Origin: Antedon mediterranea | Lineage: Eukaryota > Echinodermata > Crinoidea > Comatulida > Antedonidae | Direction: 5' to 3' | DNA: 60,000 nt | Assembly: GCF_964355755.1 (NCBI RefSeq) | Contig: NC_092671.1 | Span: 2,276,501 to 2,336,500, forward strand | Shown: positions 40,212 to 50,622 of the stretch, in pieces | Layout of the letters: each line of letters begins with the position of its first letter | Position numbering within the stretch: the stretch's first letter is position 1 | Made by a program: the position numbers and the translations under genes | The notes under the pieces: model-generated | What the model was told of the DNA's origin: nothing | The model's input: the letters and a program-made list of their open reading frames with translations, nothing else | Databases searched by the model: none

Positions 40212-43200
40212 TTACATCTGCGGTAAACTTAGTAAGGTTTGTTGTCCTGGAGGCAAATACGAGACGTTTCTTGAACGTGACATTTGGAACGCAATATCTT
40301 CGGCGGCCTCTAATTTACGAAGCTCTACCAAGCCTTCTCCAGCTTTGTTGAACGCGGTGGAGAGTAGTTTAGCTGCGATAGAATCACCTTCAGCTGTCGT
40401 GATAGCTGCACTTTTGACATGCTCAGCCTAGGGAGGTAAAATGTAGAAATTCACAAATAAAGCCTAACTCTATTTAGTGACAATTAATGTGACATTGTGT
40501 TGGGCCCAAAGGTGTCCCTTTGATAGGGGTTATAATGTATTATTTAAAAAAATTGTGAATGCCACTCAACCTCAAGATAATTTAAATAAATATACTTTTT
40601 TGCTCAGTAGAAAAATAATCTGTTTTCATTTAAAATTATCAATGGATTGACAGATATGAAACATCATTGCAAAAAAGGTATACTGAAAGTAGTGTATTAA
40701 AATTACAAGTAACTTATTATAATTAAATTAAGTTTTAACATCAGGAGTATCAAGTAAAGTTGTAATATCAGACATGAAATATACTAATACTTAGTATGCC
40801 TAGTGGTTGTAAATTCTCTCTAAAGCTCTGTGTACACTATCAAACTCTATGTGACAAAAAAAATGTGATGTGCCAATATATGGAAATGATGATATATCAC
40901 TACCATAATTGGGCACATCACTACCATATTTGGGCACATTTGTTGTCAAACTAGTTTGATAGTGTAGACAGAGCTTTACAACCCTTTTACGAGGTCACTT
41001 GCATAACATGTAATGAGTACATGGGGAAAAATTCACATCACACAGAGAAATCTTATTACCTTTTCTACCAAGAATCTGGCACGTTCTGCCTCTTGTTGTG
41101 CAACTTGTTTCATTTCAACGGCTTCTGTAAACTCTCTTCCAAATGACAAATGAGTCTAAAAAAATCAGTGGATATGACAATTATTACAAATTCAGCTTCC
41201 AAATACACAATTTCTTAAAAATGCGTTTATTGATTTTTTGTTCTATATCTATTATGTGTTAAATACAAATGCTGGTAAGATGTGAAATGTTCATTTCATT
41301 TATTTTGCCAGTCATAAATTAGATTACCAAAGAAATATCATCAAGAATGAGTCCGAACTGCCTAGCCCTTTCAGTAAGCTCTTCCTGAACGCGTTGCGAG
41401 ACAATTTCTCTCTGTGTGATCAGTTCACCAGCATCAAATTGTGCCTACAAAAATGGGACAAAATTTAACTAGGTTAATAAATAATGATTACCTGGAGAGA
41501 AATTGTGTTATAATACAGTAATTGTATATTTGCCCTGAACCCAAACTCTAGAGGGCACTATGATATTTCAAAATAATAATTATTTTCAAATAATATTTGT
41601 AAAATATATTAATTTAAAATTATAAGAACTAATCATTTTTCTGCTCAGTTAAAAAAGTATTTTTTTCATATATTTATCAATGGATTGACAGATTTATAAC
41701 ATCACTGCAGAAAACAAAAAGTAATCAATGTGGATTACAATTAGGAAGAATGTTCCCAAATATGGTAGTGATATGCTTAAATATGGTAGTGATATGACAT
41801 CATCATGTCCATATACGGGTACATCACATTTTTTTGTCACATAAAGTTTGATAGTGCAGACAGAGCTTAATGCATACAAAATAGCACCTACCACAACTGC
41901 TTTGAGGACTTCACTTGTGATGGATGGAAGTACTCTCTCATCATAATCTTCACCAAGACTCATGTACACTTTGGGTAGTTCAGGTGCCATAGGTCTGAAC
42001 AGGACACGTAGTGTGATGTTTACATTCTGCAAGTCTAGTACAGTGGCAGATAAATCAAAATGTTAAATACAATTTCATATATATTCTGAAATGATATATA
42101 TTATTAACAGTCCTTATTTTTTAAGGATGATAATGTGAAAATTCTCTAGAATTCTTTAGTAGGAGAGTAACTGTTCTCCTTTGAAATTTAAGGAGAGCAA
42201 TTTCAAGCTCTCCGACTTTTTACTTAAACGAATAAAGGACTGCATTTCTTATTGTTGATTTTATAATAAACACAAACTGAAGGTAAAATCATTAGGTTAA
42301 AATATTGGTTACTCCTCTATTGTTCATAATACTTAAAACCCAATTTAAGAATCTTATCTTTTTGGATAACATTTAGATTTCTGCTCAGAAATATAAGATT
42401 TGTTTTCATTGTTCAAATCAATGGATTGACAGATATAAAACATCATTGCAGAAATTTATATTTAACTAACAAGTAAAACATACTTAAAGATGTATTGTCT
42501 CCCAAAAACATAAAAAATGAAGATTAATTAAATCAGAATTTGAATATATTATTTTTTAGTTTTAATTAAGTTAATCATTTCCATAAGAAAAAAAAAATGA
42601 AAAAAATAATGTTTTCACTTGTAAAATGACAAAATAAATGGTTAAATTCAACCAAAAATCCATTGGCTGGCAGCCAATTTGACCATTTTTTTGGTTTAAA
42701 TTACATTTTGGTCAAAGTGGATAACTATTATGTTACATTAAAATGGAATATTCAACAACAATTTTTCAGGGGGACAATGCATCTTTAAATGTTTTACTTT
42801 ACTTATTCTAAAACTGTTTTAAACAAATTTAAACTTTAACATTTTGTTTCAACTTTATCAAGTCATAGTTCACCTTTGCTTCCTGTAACGACAGGAACGT
42901 TGCGGGGCCTTGAACGACAATCAAATATGATTGGACGCTGAACCCAGGGAATTAAAAAATGGGTCCCCTCGCCCATTACATAAGCTTTGACCCCTGAAAG
43001 TCTGTCAAAGATAACTGCACGATGCCCTCCATCAACTGAAAGACAAATATTAAAAAATTCAGCATCATTACAGATTTAATAATTAATGTATTTTTTCTCT
43101 AAATAGTAAAATTTAATAATTCTGCTCAGAAGGTAAAATTGTTTTCATGTAATTCTCACATCAATGGATTGACAGATATTAAACATCATTGCAGAATATA

Positions 43201-43433
43201 TTTATTTATTAAAATAAGAAAATATTCATCCAACATTTTTGCCTTAATAATACAAATTACAAAAAATACATAAGAAAATACATTTTTAACATTAAAATAA
43301 TATGATTCAAAATTAAAGTTTAAGAATTTAATTCACCATTATATAGGGCGGTATTTACAACACTACCAACTACAGCCACGCCAATACCAAGAGCTCCCAA
43401 CTGAGTAAACAACTTGTTCAGGGCTGCAGCCAT
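40212..43433 (-). CDS. PHB1: Prohibitin 1 (mitochondrial inner-membrane SPFH scaffold), 6 coding exons
   Basis: Coding exons read right to left: 43337-43433, 42874-43035, 41892-42034, 41328-41444, 41060-41155 and 40212-40427. All junctions are GT/AG and phases agree, giving 831 nt and 276 residues plus stop; human PHB1 is about 272. Residues 10-27 are hydrophobic, the usual N-terminal membrane anchor. Family-typical strings follow: [43 protein letters not shown] and [12 protein letters not shown]. The SPFH core is followed by an Ala/Glu-rich coiled coil. Known family role: it forms ring complexes with prohibitin 2 in the inner mitochondrial membrane and acts as a chaperone and membrane scaffold. 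The start at 43431-43433 is the first ATG of its exon and lines up with the family N terminus. An acceptor-like AG at 43474 suggests the 5' UTR is spliced. Four of five introns host a snoRNA. The gene is divergent from La. Confidence 0.95.
40596..40686 (-). ncRNA. Intronic box C/D snoRNA, copy 1 (SNORD110/snR55-like)
   Basis: It lies in the last prohibitin intron (40428-41059), sense to the host. The terminal stem is TTTTTTGC/GCAAAAAA. Box C AATGATGT, the guide CTGTCAATCC with D' TTGA, the C'-like ATGAAAA and box D CTGA (40604-40607) are all present. It is the most A/T-drifted of the four, yet every functional box and the guide are unchanged. Confidence 0.82.
40821..40978. mobile_element. Palindromic MITE family A, copy 6 (best termini), 3' prohibitin intron
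   Basis: TAAAGCTCTGTGTACACTAT at the left and GATAGTGTAGACAGAGCTTTA at the right give the clearest inverted ends, bounded by TA. It lies in the last prohibitin intron, beyond snoRNA copy 1. Confidence 0.9.
41637..41713 (-). ncRNA. Intronic box C/D snoRNA, copy 2 (SNORD110/snR55-like)
   Basis: It lies in the prohibitin intron 41445-41891, sense to the host. Box C is GTGATGT, which fits RUGAUGA as well as the others. The guide CTGTCAATCC with D' TTGA, the C'-like ATGAAAA and box D CTGA (41645-41648) are present. The terminal stem is TTTTCTGC/GCAGAAAA. A MITE copy begins about 30 bp away in the same intron. Confidence 0.83.
41745..41869. mobile_element. Palindromic MITE family A, copy 7 (5' truncated), prohibitin intron
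   Basis: Shares AAATATGGTAGTGATATGAC, CATGTCCATATACGGG and the right end TTTGATAGTGCAGACAGAGC. The left terminus is missing. It sits between snoRNA copy 2 and the exon at 41892, ending about 20 bp from that exon. Confidence 0.85.
42377..42455 (-). ncRNA. Intronic box C/D snoRNA, copy 3 (SNORD110/snR55-like)
   Basis: It lies in the prohibitin intron 42035-42873, sense to the host. The terminal stem ATTTCTGC/GCAGAAAT is the best of the four. Box C is AATGATGT, the D' guide is CTGTCAATCC followed by TTGA, the C'-like block is ATGAAAA, and box D (CTGA) is at 42385-42388. The sequence just before box D differs from the other copies, so only the D' guide appears constrained. Confidence 0.85.
43119..43197 (-). 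ncRNA. Intronic box C/D snoRNA, copy 4 (SNORD110/snR55-like)
   Basis: It lies in the first intron between prohibitin coding exons, in the sense orientation. On the minus strand it has a short terminal stem (ATTCTGC with GCAGAAT), box C AATGATGT, the guide ATCTGTCAATCC followed by D' box TTGA, a C'-like ATGAAAA, and box D CTGA. The guide CTGTCAATCC is a 10-nt perfect complement of 18S rRNA GGATTGACAG (rRNA sequence from memory). The D+5 rule puts the methyl group on the first U of GGAUU. Only these blocks are shared with the other three copies. Confidence 0.85.
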
Positions 43434-44318
43434 GTGTTCGCCGCTGTCTTTTTCTGCACCAGGGTAGGCCTACCTGCAAGATATACAAAAAAAATGATGA
43501 AATCACTGAGTTTGGCCTGACTGCAAGAGCAGACGTCAGTAACAGGTTTACAAAGATTCGATCATTAATTATGGAACCTCTTAGACTTTATTAATGTCTA
43601 CTAGTCATTTACAATATATAAAATATCTGAAATTAACCCAAAATTAGCAATTACAGTAATGTTTTCTGACAAAAATTCTCTTCTTCTTCGCCGCCGACAG
43701 CACGTTGGATGAAAATAAACTGCGCAAACTCAATAATCTGACCTTTAAAATAATTGTTTATACTGCACTTATTTTATTCAGAAAATATTAATAATTAAGT
43801 ATAATATGAACAATATTCCATATAATATTTATTATACAGAAGGTGTAATTTTAGTGAGAGATATACCTAATTAATTAAATTTAATATTTCTACCTCTCAT
43901 CATAACTTTAATTTATTTTTAGAGATGACCTTTTCTTTTCCCACATGTGTTTCCTTCTTTTTAGTTAACGTTTGTTGACATCAGACTGATGCAATTAACT
44001 AGCAATATTTCTTTTATATAAACCAACATTTTAAGTTTTTGTTTCAATTTATTATTGTATTGTGAAGAACTGAAGTTTATCAAGTCGTGTTTTAAGGTAA
44101 GAATGTTTGTGTAGGCCAATAATAAATGCTCAACATTTAACATTCTAAACAACGCGACAGTTAGGCTGCAGGGCGATTGATTGGTGGATAAGTAGACTCC
44201 TCGGTCACACGGTGTAGTGTGATGGAATTTCCGTGTAGTGTGGTTTGATGTAAGCATGGTCTGGGCCTAGAAGTTTTTTTTATTTAAACTTTTTTTTAGT
44301 GTGGTAGAATCATTTATT
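43434..44318. promoter_or_regulatory. Divergent prohibitin 1 / La intergenic promoter region
   Basis: About 0.9 kb separates the two start codons, which point away from each other. The stretch must hold both transcription starts and at least part of a spliced prohibitin 5' UTR, since an AG acceptor sits at 43474. A locally GC-rich patch with a CGCCGCCGAC core occurs near 43690 in otherwise AT-rich DNA. No TATA box is convincing. A shared bidirectional promoter is inferred from the geometry only. Confidence 0.5.
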
Positions 44319-47300
44319 ATGGCTCAAGCAGAAGCAAATGGTCAAAGTTCACCATCAGATCTTGAAAAGAAGATAATTCGACAAATTGAGGTGAGTTGTT
44401 TAATTAATTCTAACTTATTTTAAAGAAAAGCTTACAGTATTGTCCCCCTGAAATATTATTTTTTACAATTTTTATTTGAATATGCCATTTAAAAAAAAGG
44501 ACTTAAATTGTCCGTCAGACAATGAATGAGTTTTTTGTTAAAATAAACAGTTTATTTTGTCGTCAATTTATAAGTGAAATAATTTTTTTTTCTATAGAAT
44601 AGAAGTGAATAACTTTATTAATACTGCAAAATGGCCTATTAAAAGTCGGATTTTGTTAATTTTTCATGTTTTTGGGACAATACATCTTTAAACTTATAAA
44701 TAAATTTTGTGTTGCTAATGTGTTGCCTTTTTTCTTAAAATAATAATTTTATTGTTTGTTTCAGTATTATTTTGGAGATGCAAATTTGAAGAGAGATAAA
44801 TTCTTACAGCAAGAAATCAAATCAGACGATGGTTGTATCCTTTAAACATAAAAAAAAAGACATTCCGATCATGTGTAAAATTCAAATTGATTTAACATAG
44901 AATAAGATATAAAACAGGAGAATATCTTTATTTAAATTGGATTTTAAAAGTTGCCAGGTTAAGATGTACACATTTCTGGAATACCCTTGGGCACATTATA
45001 AATGTATATAATGAGTTATATTAGTAGACTATGTCTAATTCCAATTTAACGTATTGTTGCATTATGTTCCTTACATCCATTTATCTAGGGGTTTCTCTTG
45101 AAACAATGGTAAAGTTTAACAGGTTAAAGCAGCTCTCGGAAGACTTTGAGGTCTTGGTCACAGCACTTGCAAAATCAAAAAGTGGCTTGATTGAGGTATA
45201 TGCATTATAAATCATCATCTCATCATCTGTTATGTTAATAATACACATATGCACACAGTTTTTTGCAAACATACAAAACCAAATATGCATGTATGTCAAA
45301 ATGTATCCTTTTTCACACAGACTTATAATAGGTATACTTACTCCATGGCCTGATGACAGACTCCAGTGATGGACGTATATTCCGTCCTATATCCTTATAT
45401 TCTTTTATCTTTATTTCTTCAATGCTGGAGTCTGTATCCGTTTGTAGCAGATCCACATATGTTATTGCTTGTTTCCTATTCGTCTGCTGCTGTATATATC
45501 GTACATATTAGACTTTTAGAGGTTTCCAGTTCAGATAAACATAACTTTATGTGAAACAAAACACTTATAATTTTACAGATAAGCGAAGACAAATTGAAAA
45601 TTCGCAGATCAGAAAACAAACCAATTCCAGGAGATACAGAAGAAAACAGAAAAGACGTCAAGGCTAGAAGTGTTTATTGTGTAAGCTATTTATACATTAT
45701 ACTTTTTAAATGATTTTATTATTTACTTGATGTACTCTAAGTTATAAACTGTTTATTTACTTTTATTTGTTTATAGAAAGGATTTTCGTTGGAATCTACT
45801 CTTGACGACGTCCAAGATATTATTGAAAAGTTTGGCCCAATTGCCCACATCCAAATGCGAAAAGACGCTGACAAAAAATTCAAGGTAAAACAAACTATCC
45901 ACAATATCAGTGGGCACAATTTAATTGTATAGAGTTGAACCCATCCTTGAGACACATTTTAAGTCCTAGTGAAGTTCCATTAATATGGGTTCTACTGTAC
46001 AACCAACCCCCCTAAGGGGACACCAAATGTCCTCTTAATAGGAGTGTCATCTAAGTAGGGTTTAGCCGTAGTTTTATTTTCACTCATTTCACAATTCTAT
46101 TTTTATTAAAATTTTATTTATCAAAATAAGAAATAATTGATTTAGTTTGTCATAATTGCATAGTATTATTTTAATATATATATTGTTTTATTTTTAACAA
46201 ATGAAAGAATATGTTAACTTTATCTTTTTTATCTTAAGGGTTCGGTGTTTGCAGTGTTTATGAACGCAGAAGATGCTGAAAAGTTTTTAGCAGAGGAGAA
46301 TTTTAAAATCGGAGAAGAAGGTGCCTTGAAAATGTCAAAGTAGGTGAAGACAAATAATAATTATACACAATTTTCTACATTTTTTAAACGTTTCACAACA
46401 TTGAATTTTTTTTGTTTCTTTTGTTAGAGATGCTTATTTTGTTATGAAAGCAGAAGAAAAGAAAAAGGAGAAAGAAGATGAAAAAGAAAGAAAAGTACAG
46501 TAAGTGTCATTTGAAAATAGTACAAAAATAAATAACAGTTTAAATATAAAAAAAAATTAATTCACATAACTATACAAAATAAATCAAATTTAAAATAGAT
46601 AAAACTTAAAAAAAAACAAGTTTGTGAAATTAGTAATCAGTGCGGATTCTGGATGTCAGGGAAAGGGTTTCAGGTTACCCATCCCAGCACCACTTACCTC
46701 TGTTTTCAGTGTTCAAAAGGGTAGAGGATTTAAGGGAAATAATGATAAAAACATTTATTTTTATTCATGTTTTTGACGGACAAGAAATAAATCTGATTTA
46801 TATTTATATAGAGAGGCAATGCAAAAAGAAAAGGAAGAAAAATTAGCAGCAGACAAGGTAAAGCATGGATAAGTTGGTGTAATAAAAACCAAACAACAAA
46901 ACACGCATTCTTATTTACCCGTTCCAGTATTATTTAACAAAAAAGCAAGAAAAGTATAATGCTTGTTGAAGCTTGTTTAGTTTCAACCATTGTATATTTA
47001 ATTCCCTTTTTTTAAAAACCCTTTCACTGCAGTATTTATTTAGTACACCATAAGAGAAGTTGTTTTTTAATCAAGAGTTATTTTATTTAAAGAGTTGTTT
47101 ATATTTAAAGTGTTTTATTAAATGTAAGTTTAAGTAAAAAGTATTTATGTAGTAAAAGAGAAATTGTTTTTTATTTTTAAGAGTTGTTTATATTTAATGT
47201 TTTAATAAAAGTAAGTTTAAGTAATAATGAAGTAGTGGCATCATTTTTTAATTTGTTTTCGTAATAAAATGCTGAAATCCTTTTCTGTAGGCAGCATTTG

Positions 47301-48818
47301 AGGACTTCACAGAAGGGTGTATCCTGCATTTCAGTGGCACGTCGGATCAGACATCCAGGGAAGATCTTAAGGAAGTGTTCGGAGAACATGGCACGGTGAA
47401 CTGGGTCGATTTTGTTAGGGGTCAAACAGAGGTCAGTTATCTTTTGACATGTCAAATCTTTTAGATAATATTCAATAACCTTATATTTTGGATCCTTTAT
47501 ATATTTATATACTTTAAATATTTTCTAATAGAATTGTTGTAACATTCTCTTGGACATATTGTATTATTTAATATATTTCTATTGTTTTAATTCTTTAACA
47601 TTTTATATGTTTAATAATAGTTTAAAAAAAAAATATTTTCTCTATAAATATTTTGCAGAAGAATAATTATTGTCTTCATTTTACAGATTTACAAATATGT
47701 AGCTATCTATTAATAGGACAACTAACCAAAGGCAAAGCATTGTACATTGTACATTGTATTTAAATTGTTCTGTGAAATGTTATCAATAAATTGTGTTCAT
47801 TTGTAGGGGACTATACGATTTGATGACGATGTCAAAGCTGTAGAGGTGATTGAAAAGGTTAAAGCAGCTAACGATGGTAAAATACAAGTTCGGGGTCAAG
47901 ACATTGCTGTGCGTGTTCTTGAAGGCGAAGAAGAGAAGAAACACTGGGTCAAAGTGTTCGAAGACAAAACGGCTAGCAGGCTACGTATGCAGGCTGGTAA
48001 GAATTTGCTATTTTTATGAGGGCGCTTTGCTACGAGAAAGGAGATTGCCAATAGTGAATTTTGTCCCTGATATACAGTTAAAAGACCTATACAAATATAC
48101 TTTCAACTCTCCCAATACCAAACACATTTAGGCTGGCCTAATATGTCTGGTTTTCTGGAAAGTCTGATATGGAAAATGTGTTTTTAATGGTAAAAAAAAT
48201 GTGGAACTTTTGGACCTCAAGAAAGTTTGTTTTGGGAGTTTTTCCGGTTTTCGGAGAGTTCGGTATTGGGAGAGTTGACTGTATGTTTTGTCTACATACA
48301 GTAGACAAAGTTTTTATGCAAAAGTATTTTACTTCTCATACAGGACGTAAAGGAAAGAGAGGAAGGTTTAGTGGTAGACGCGACAAACGTGGCTATGATG
48401 AGCCCAGAGGAAAGAAAACTAAGTTTTCTGACAGTGATAATGAAGGTTGGTTTGAAATAGTTGTATTTTTGCTGAAAATTTGTAAATATCCATATAAGGA
48501 AATGCTAAGAATGTTTTGGTGATTAAACATGGTAATTGGTACTGTTATCTTTTTGACAGATGGTGCAGAAACTAAACAAACTGAGAAAAAAGAAGTCAAA
48601 GTTGAAGATAAAGGAGGTTAGTCAAAATAATGAGAACAATTATATCATAATGCACAGTTCTCAACAACTTTATGCACTAAAGAATTAATGTCTCTTCCCT
48701 AATTACTATTATTACGTTACTTAAATTGTATTCAGATGCTGATGCAGGAACTAAAAAACGTCCACTGGAAGCAGATACACCTTCAGAGAATCCTCCCAAA
48801 CAGTTAAAAGCAGAATGA
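44319..48818 (+). CDS. SSB: La ribonucleoprotein (Sjogren antigen B homolog), 13 coding exons
   Basis: Exons: 44319-44390, 44765-44834, 45089-45195, 45579-45680, 45777-45884, 46239-46339, 46428-46499, 46812-46857, 47291-47431, 47807-47996, 48344-48445, 48560-48616 and 48736-48818. Phases agree and give 1,251 nt, 416 residues; human La is 408. The La motif occupies about residues 12-98 and includes [14 protein letters not shown] and the conserved Trp48, which is built across intron 2. RRM1 spans about 112-190 (RSVYCKGF, then [14 protein letters not shown] across an exon join). A charged linker leads to RRM2/xRRM at about 232-330 ([19 protein letters not shown]). The C terminus is basic ([17 protein letters not shown]) and ends PPKQLKAE. 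Family role: nuclear binding of 3' UUU-OH ends of RNA polymerase III transcripts, protecting precursors such as pre-tRNA. Exons 2, 11 and 12 use the off-consensus donors GTATCC, GTTGGT and GTTAGT. Confidence 0.95.
48100..48282. mobile_element. MITE family B, copy 2, in a La intron
   Basis: Inverted ends TTCAACTCTCCCAATACC and GGTATTGGGAGAGTTGA; the interior has GGCCTAATATGTCTGG and GTGTTTTTAATGGTAA. It lies within La intron 47997-48343 and ends about 60 bp before the next exon. Confidence 0.85.
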
Positions 48819-49396
48819 GATATTTTAACAAAGAACTGTTTGAACCAAAGAGGAGTAGATGAGAACAATATTCAAGCTGGTACAAATAGACCAATCACAG
48901 CTGAAAACAGTAATCACATGACTGTAAACACTCCTCATATAAAGCTGTGTATATTTGGTAGTAGAGTTTTGTATCTCGTGCGGAATTTTCAGTTTTCTAA
49001 ACTATGAACATTTTTGTACACATTACTTTTGAAGGAATTGTATATTCACTTTATTTATGCATTAAAAAAAAAACCATAATTAATATTTTGTTCTAATTTC
49101 AAAGTTCTTACGGTAGGACAACCACTTTATTTTAAAGAAACTGTAAAGTTAGAAAATAATATCAGGAAAATAAACTTTTTACTTTTTAAAATTAAAATTT
49201 TATAGTATGAAAGTTTTACATATTATGGATTAGATGTTTGTTTTAATGATTTTAAATTATTTTTAACCTTGGAGCCCAAGTTGTGTTGTCTGTTTCCATG
49301 ACTACAATATGAAATCAGTGACTAGTTGCAGTATTTTACAGTATGTGGCATACATTATTAGGAGGATAAACTAAAAAGTTTGTGATACATTTGAAA

Positions 49397-49402
49397 AATA
49401 AA
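49397..49402 (+). terminator. Probable poly(A) signal of La
   Basis: AATAAA lies about 580 nt after the La stop and is followed within 30-60 nt by a T/G-rich stretch typical of a downstream cleavage element. A second AATAAA at 49169-49174 is an alternative. Not tested against transcripts. Confidence 0.5.
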
Positions 49403-49635
49403 ATTCCTGTACAGACAATTTTGTTGATTTTATTTAGTTGGTTTAGTTTGAAATGTGGATGACATGATTACACAGTGTGGGAAGAAGAAAACATAAATCT
49501 GACAATGATTTTGCAGTCGGTTTTCAAAATGACAAATTTTTAAGATAAAAAGAACTGGTTTGATCAATCTAAAGTTAATTCAAGTGCCTTTTAAACTATT
49601 TTATAATTTATCATGCTTATAAACCAAGTCTTAGA

Positions 49636-49716
49636 GAGTGGAGTTGAAAGAGTTGTGAGTTACAACCTTGGGATTGGAAGGCAAGCCTGTTAACCACCAA
49701 GCTACAGCTCCACTAC
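49636..49716 (-). mobile_element. Degenerate tRNA-derived SINE or tRNA pseudogene
   Basis: On the minus strand the order is GGAGCTGTAGCTTGGTGGTT (A-box-like), a TTGCCTTCCAATC anticodon-arm-like stretch, and GGTTGTAACTC (a weak B box). Stems do not close well and the B box lacks TTCGA, so it is not a working tRNA gene. The anticodon position resembles UCC. Confidence 0.45.
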
Positions 49717-50433
49717 AATCCTTCAATCAAATGACAAGAATCTAATCAGGTGTGTTATAATGCAAAATGATTAAAATACAATGCTAGTGGCTCATAATAA
49801 TTTAATATGAGTGCTAAAATGGGACATACTATTTCAAAATTCAACAAAATAATAGTAAGAGTATTATATTTTTATACTTGTTTTCTCAACAGAAAAACAA
49901 ATATTTATTCCTTTGATATATTCACAGTTACAATACATTGGTTTATCTTGAATATTTTTTAACCTATATATTTTAATTCACATGCTTTCTTTCTAATATA
50001 CATCACTACATTATAACAATACAGTACACAACATTTTTCAACCTTTTGTTATTAAATTGTATGCCCATTGTACAGATGCAACATTGAGTACATTACAACT
50101 ACAGATGGAAATAGCTAGAACATTTTGTATCCGACTCACAGCTTATAAAGTAATTGCATATTGCACATGATTAGTGTATAAAATCTATTTTTAGATCACA
50201 ATATTTGAATACTATAAGAACGGTAAGAATGGTAAATCTACCATTATGGTGTTTTTATTACAAATGTAACGGGGAGCTGAGTCTCACATTTTACAATTAT
50301 TATGCGACAATAAAGTATGTCTATTATGTCTGAGGTTGTGTTTACGAAATGTTTAAGCACACTCGGAACATGTAAGGGCAGCAGAGAACCAGAACATGAA
50401 GGAGACCAGGGAACTGTAAGAGCACCGGAACAT

Positions 50434-50622
50434 TTAATGGCACAAGAGAACCAGAACATTTAAGGGCACCTTTCATGAACTAACCGCCGCAGGACTTTAA
50501 TGGCACAAGAGAACCAGAACATGTAAGGGCACCTTTCATGAACTAACCGCCGCAGGACATTTAATGGCACAAGAGAACCAGAACATTTAAGGGCACCTTT
50601 CATGAACTAACCGCCGCAGGAC
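50434..50622. repeat. 64-bp tandem repeat x3
   Basis: Three units containing TTTAATGGCACAAGAGAACC and CATGAACTAACCGCCGCAGG. Degenerate AGAGAACCAGAACAT pieces extend left to about 50370. It lies between the La 3' end and the HD-PTP 3' end. Confidence 0.9.

Noticed and set aside
49636-49716. Functional tRNA gene
   Set aside because: The B box is degenerate and the acceptor and anticodon stems do not pair properly.
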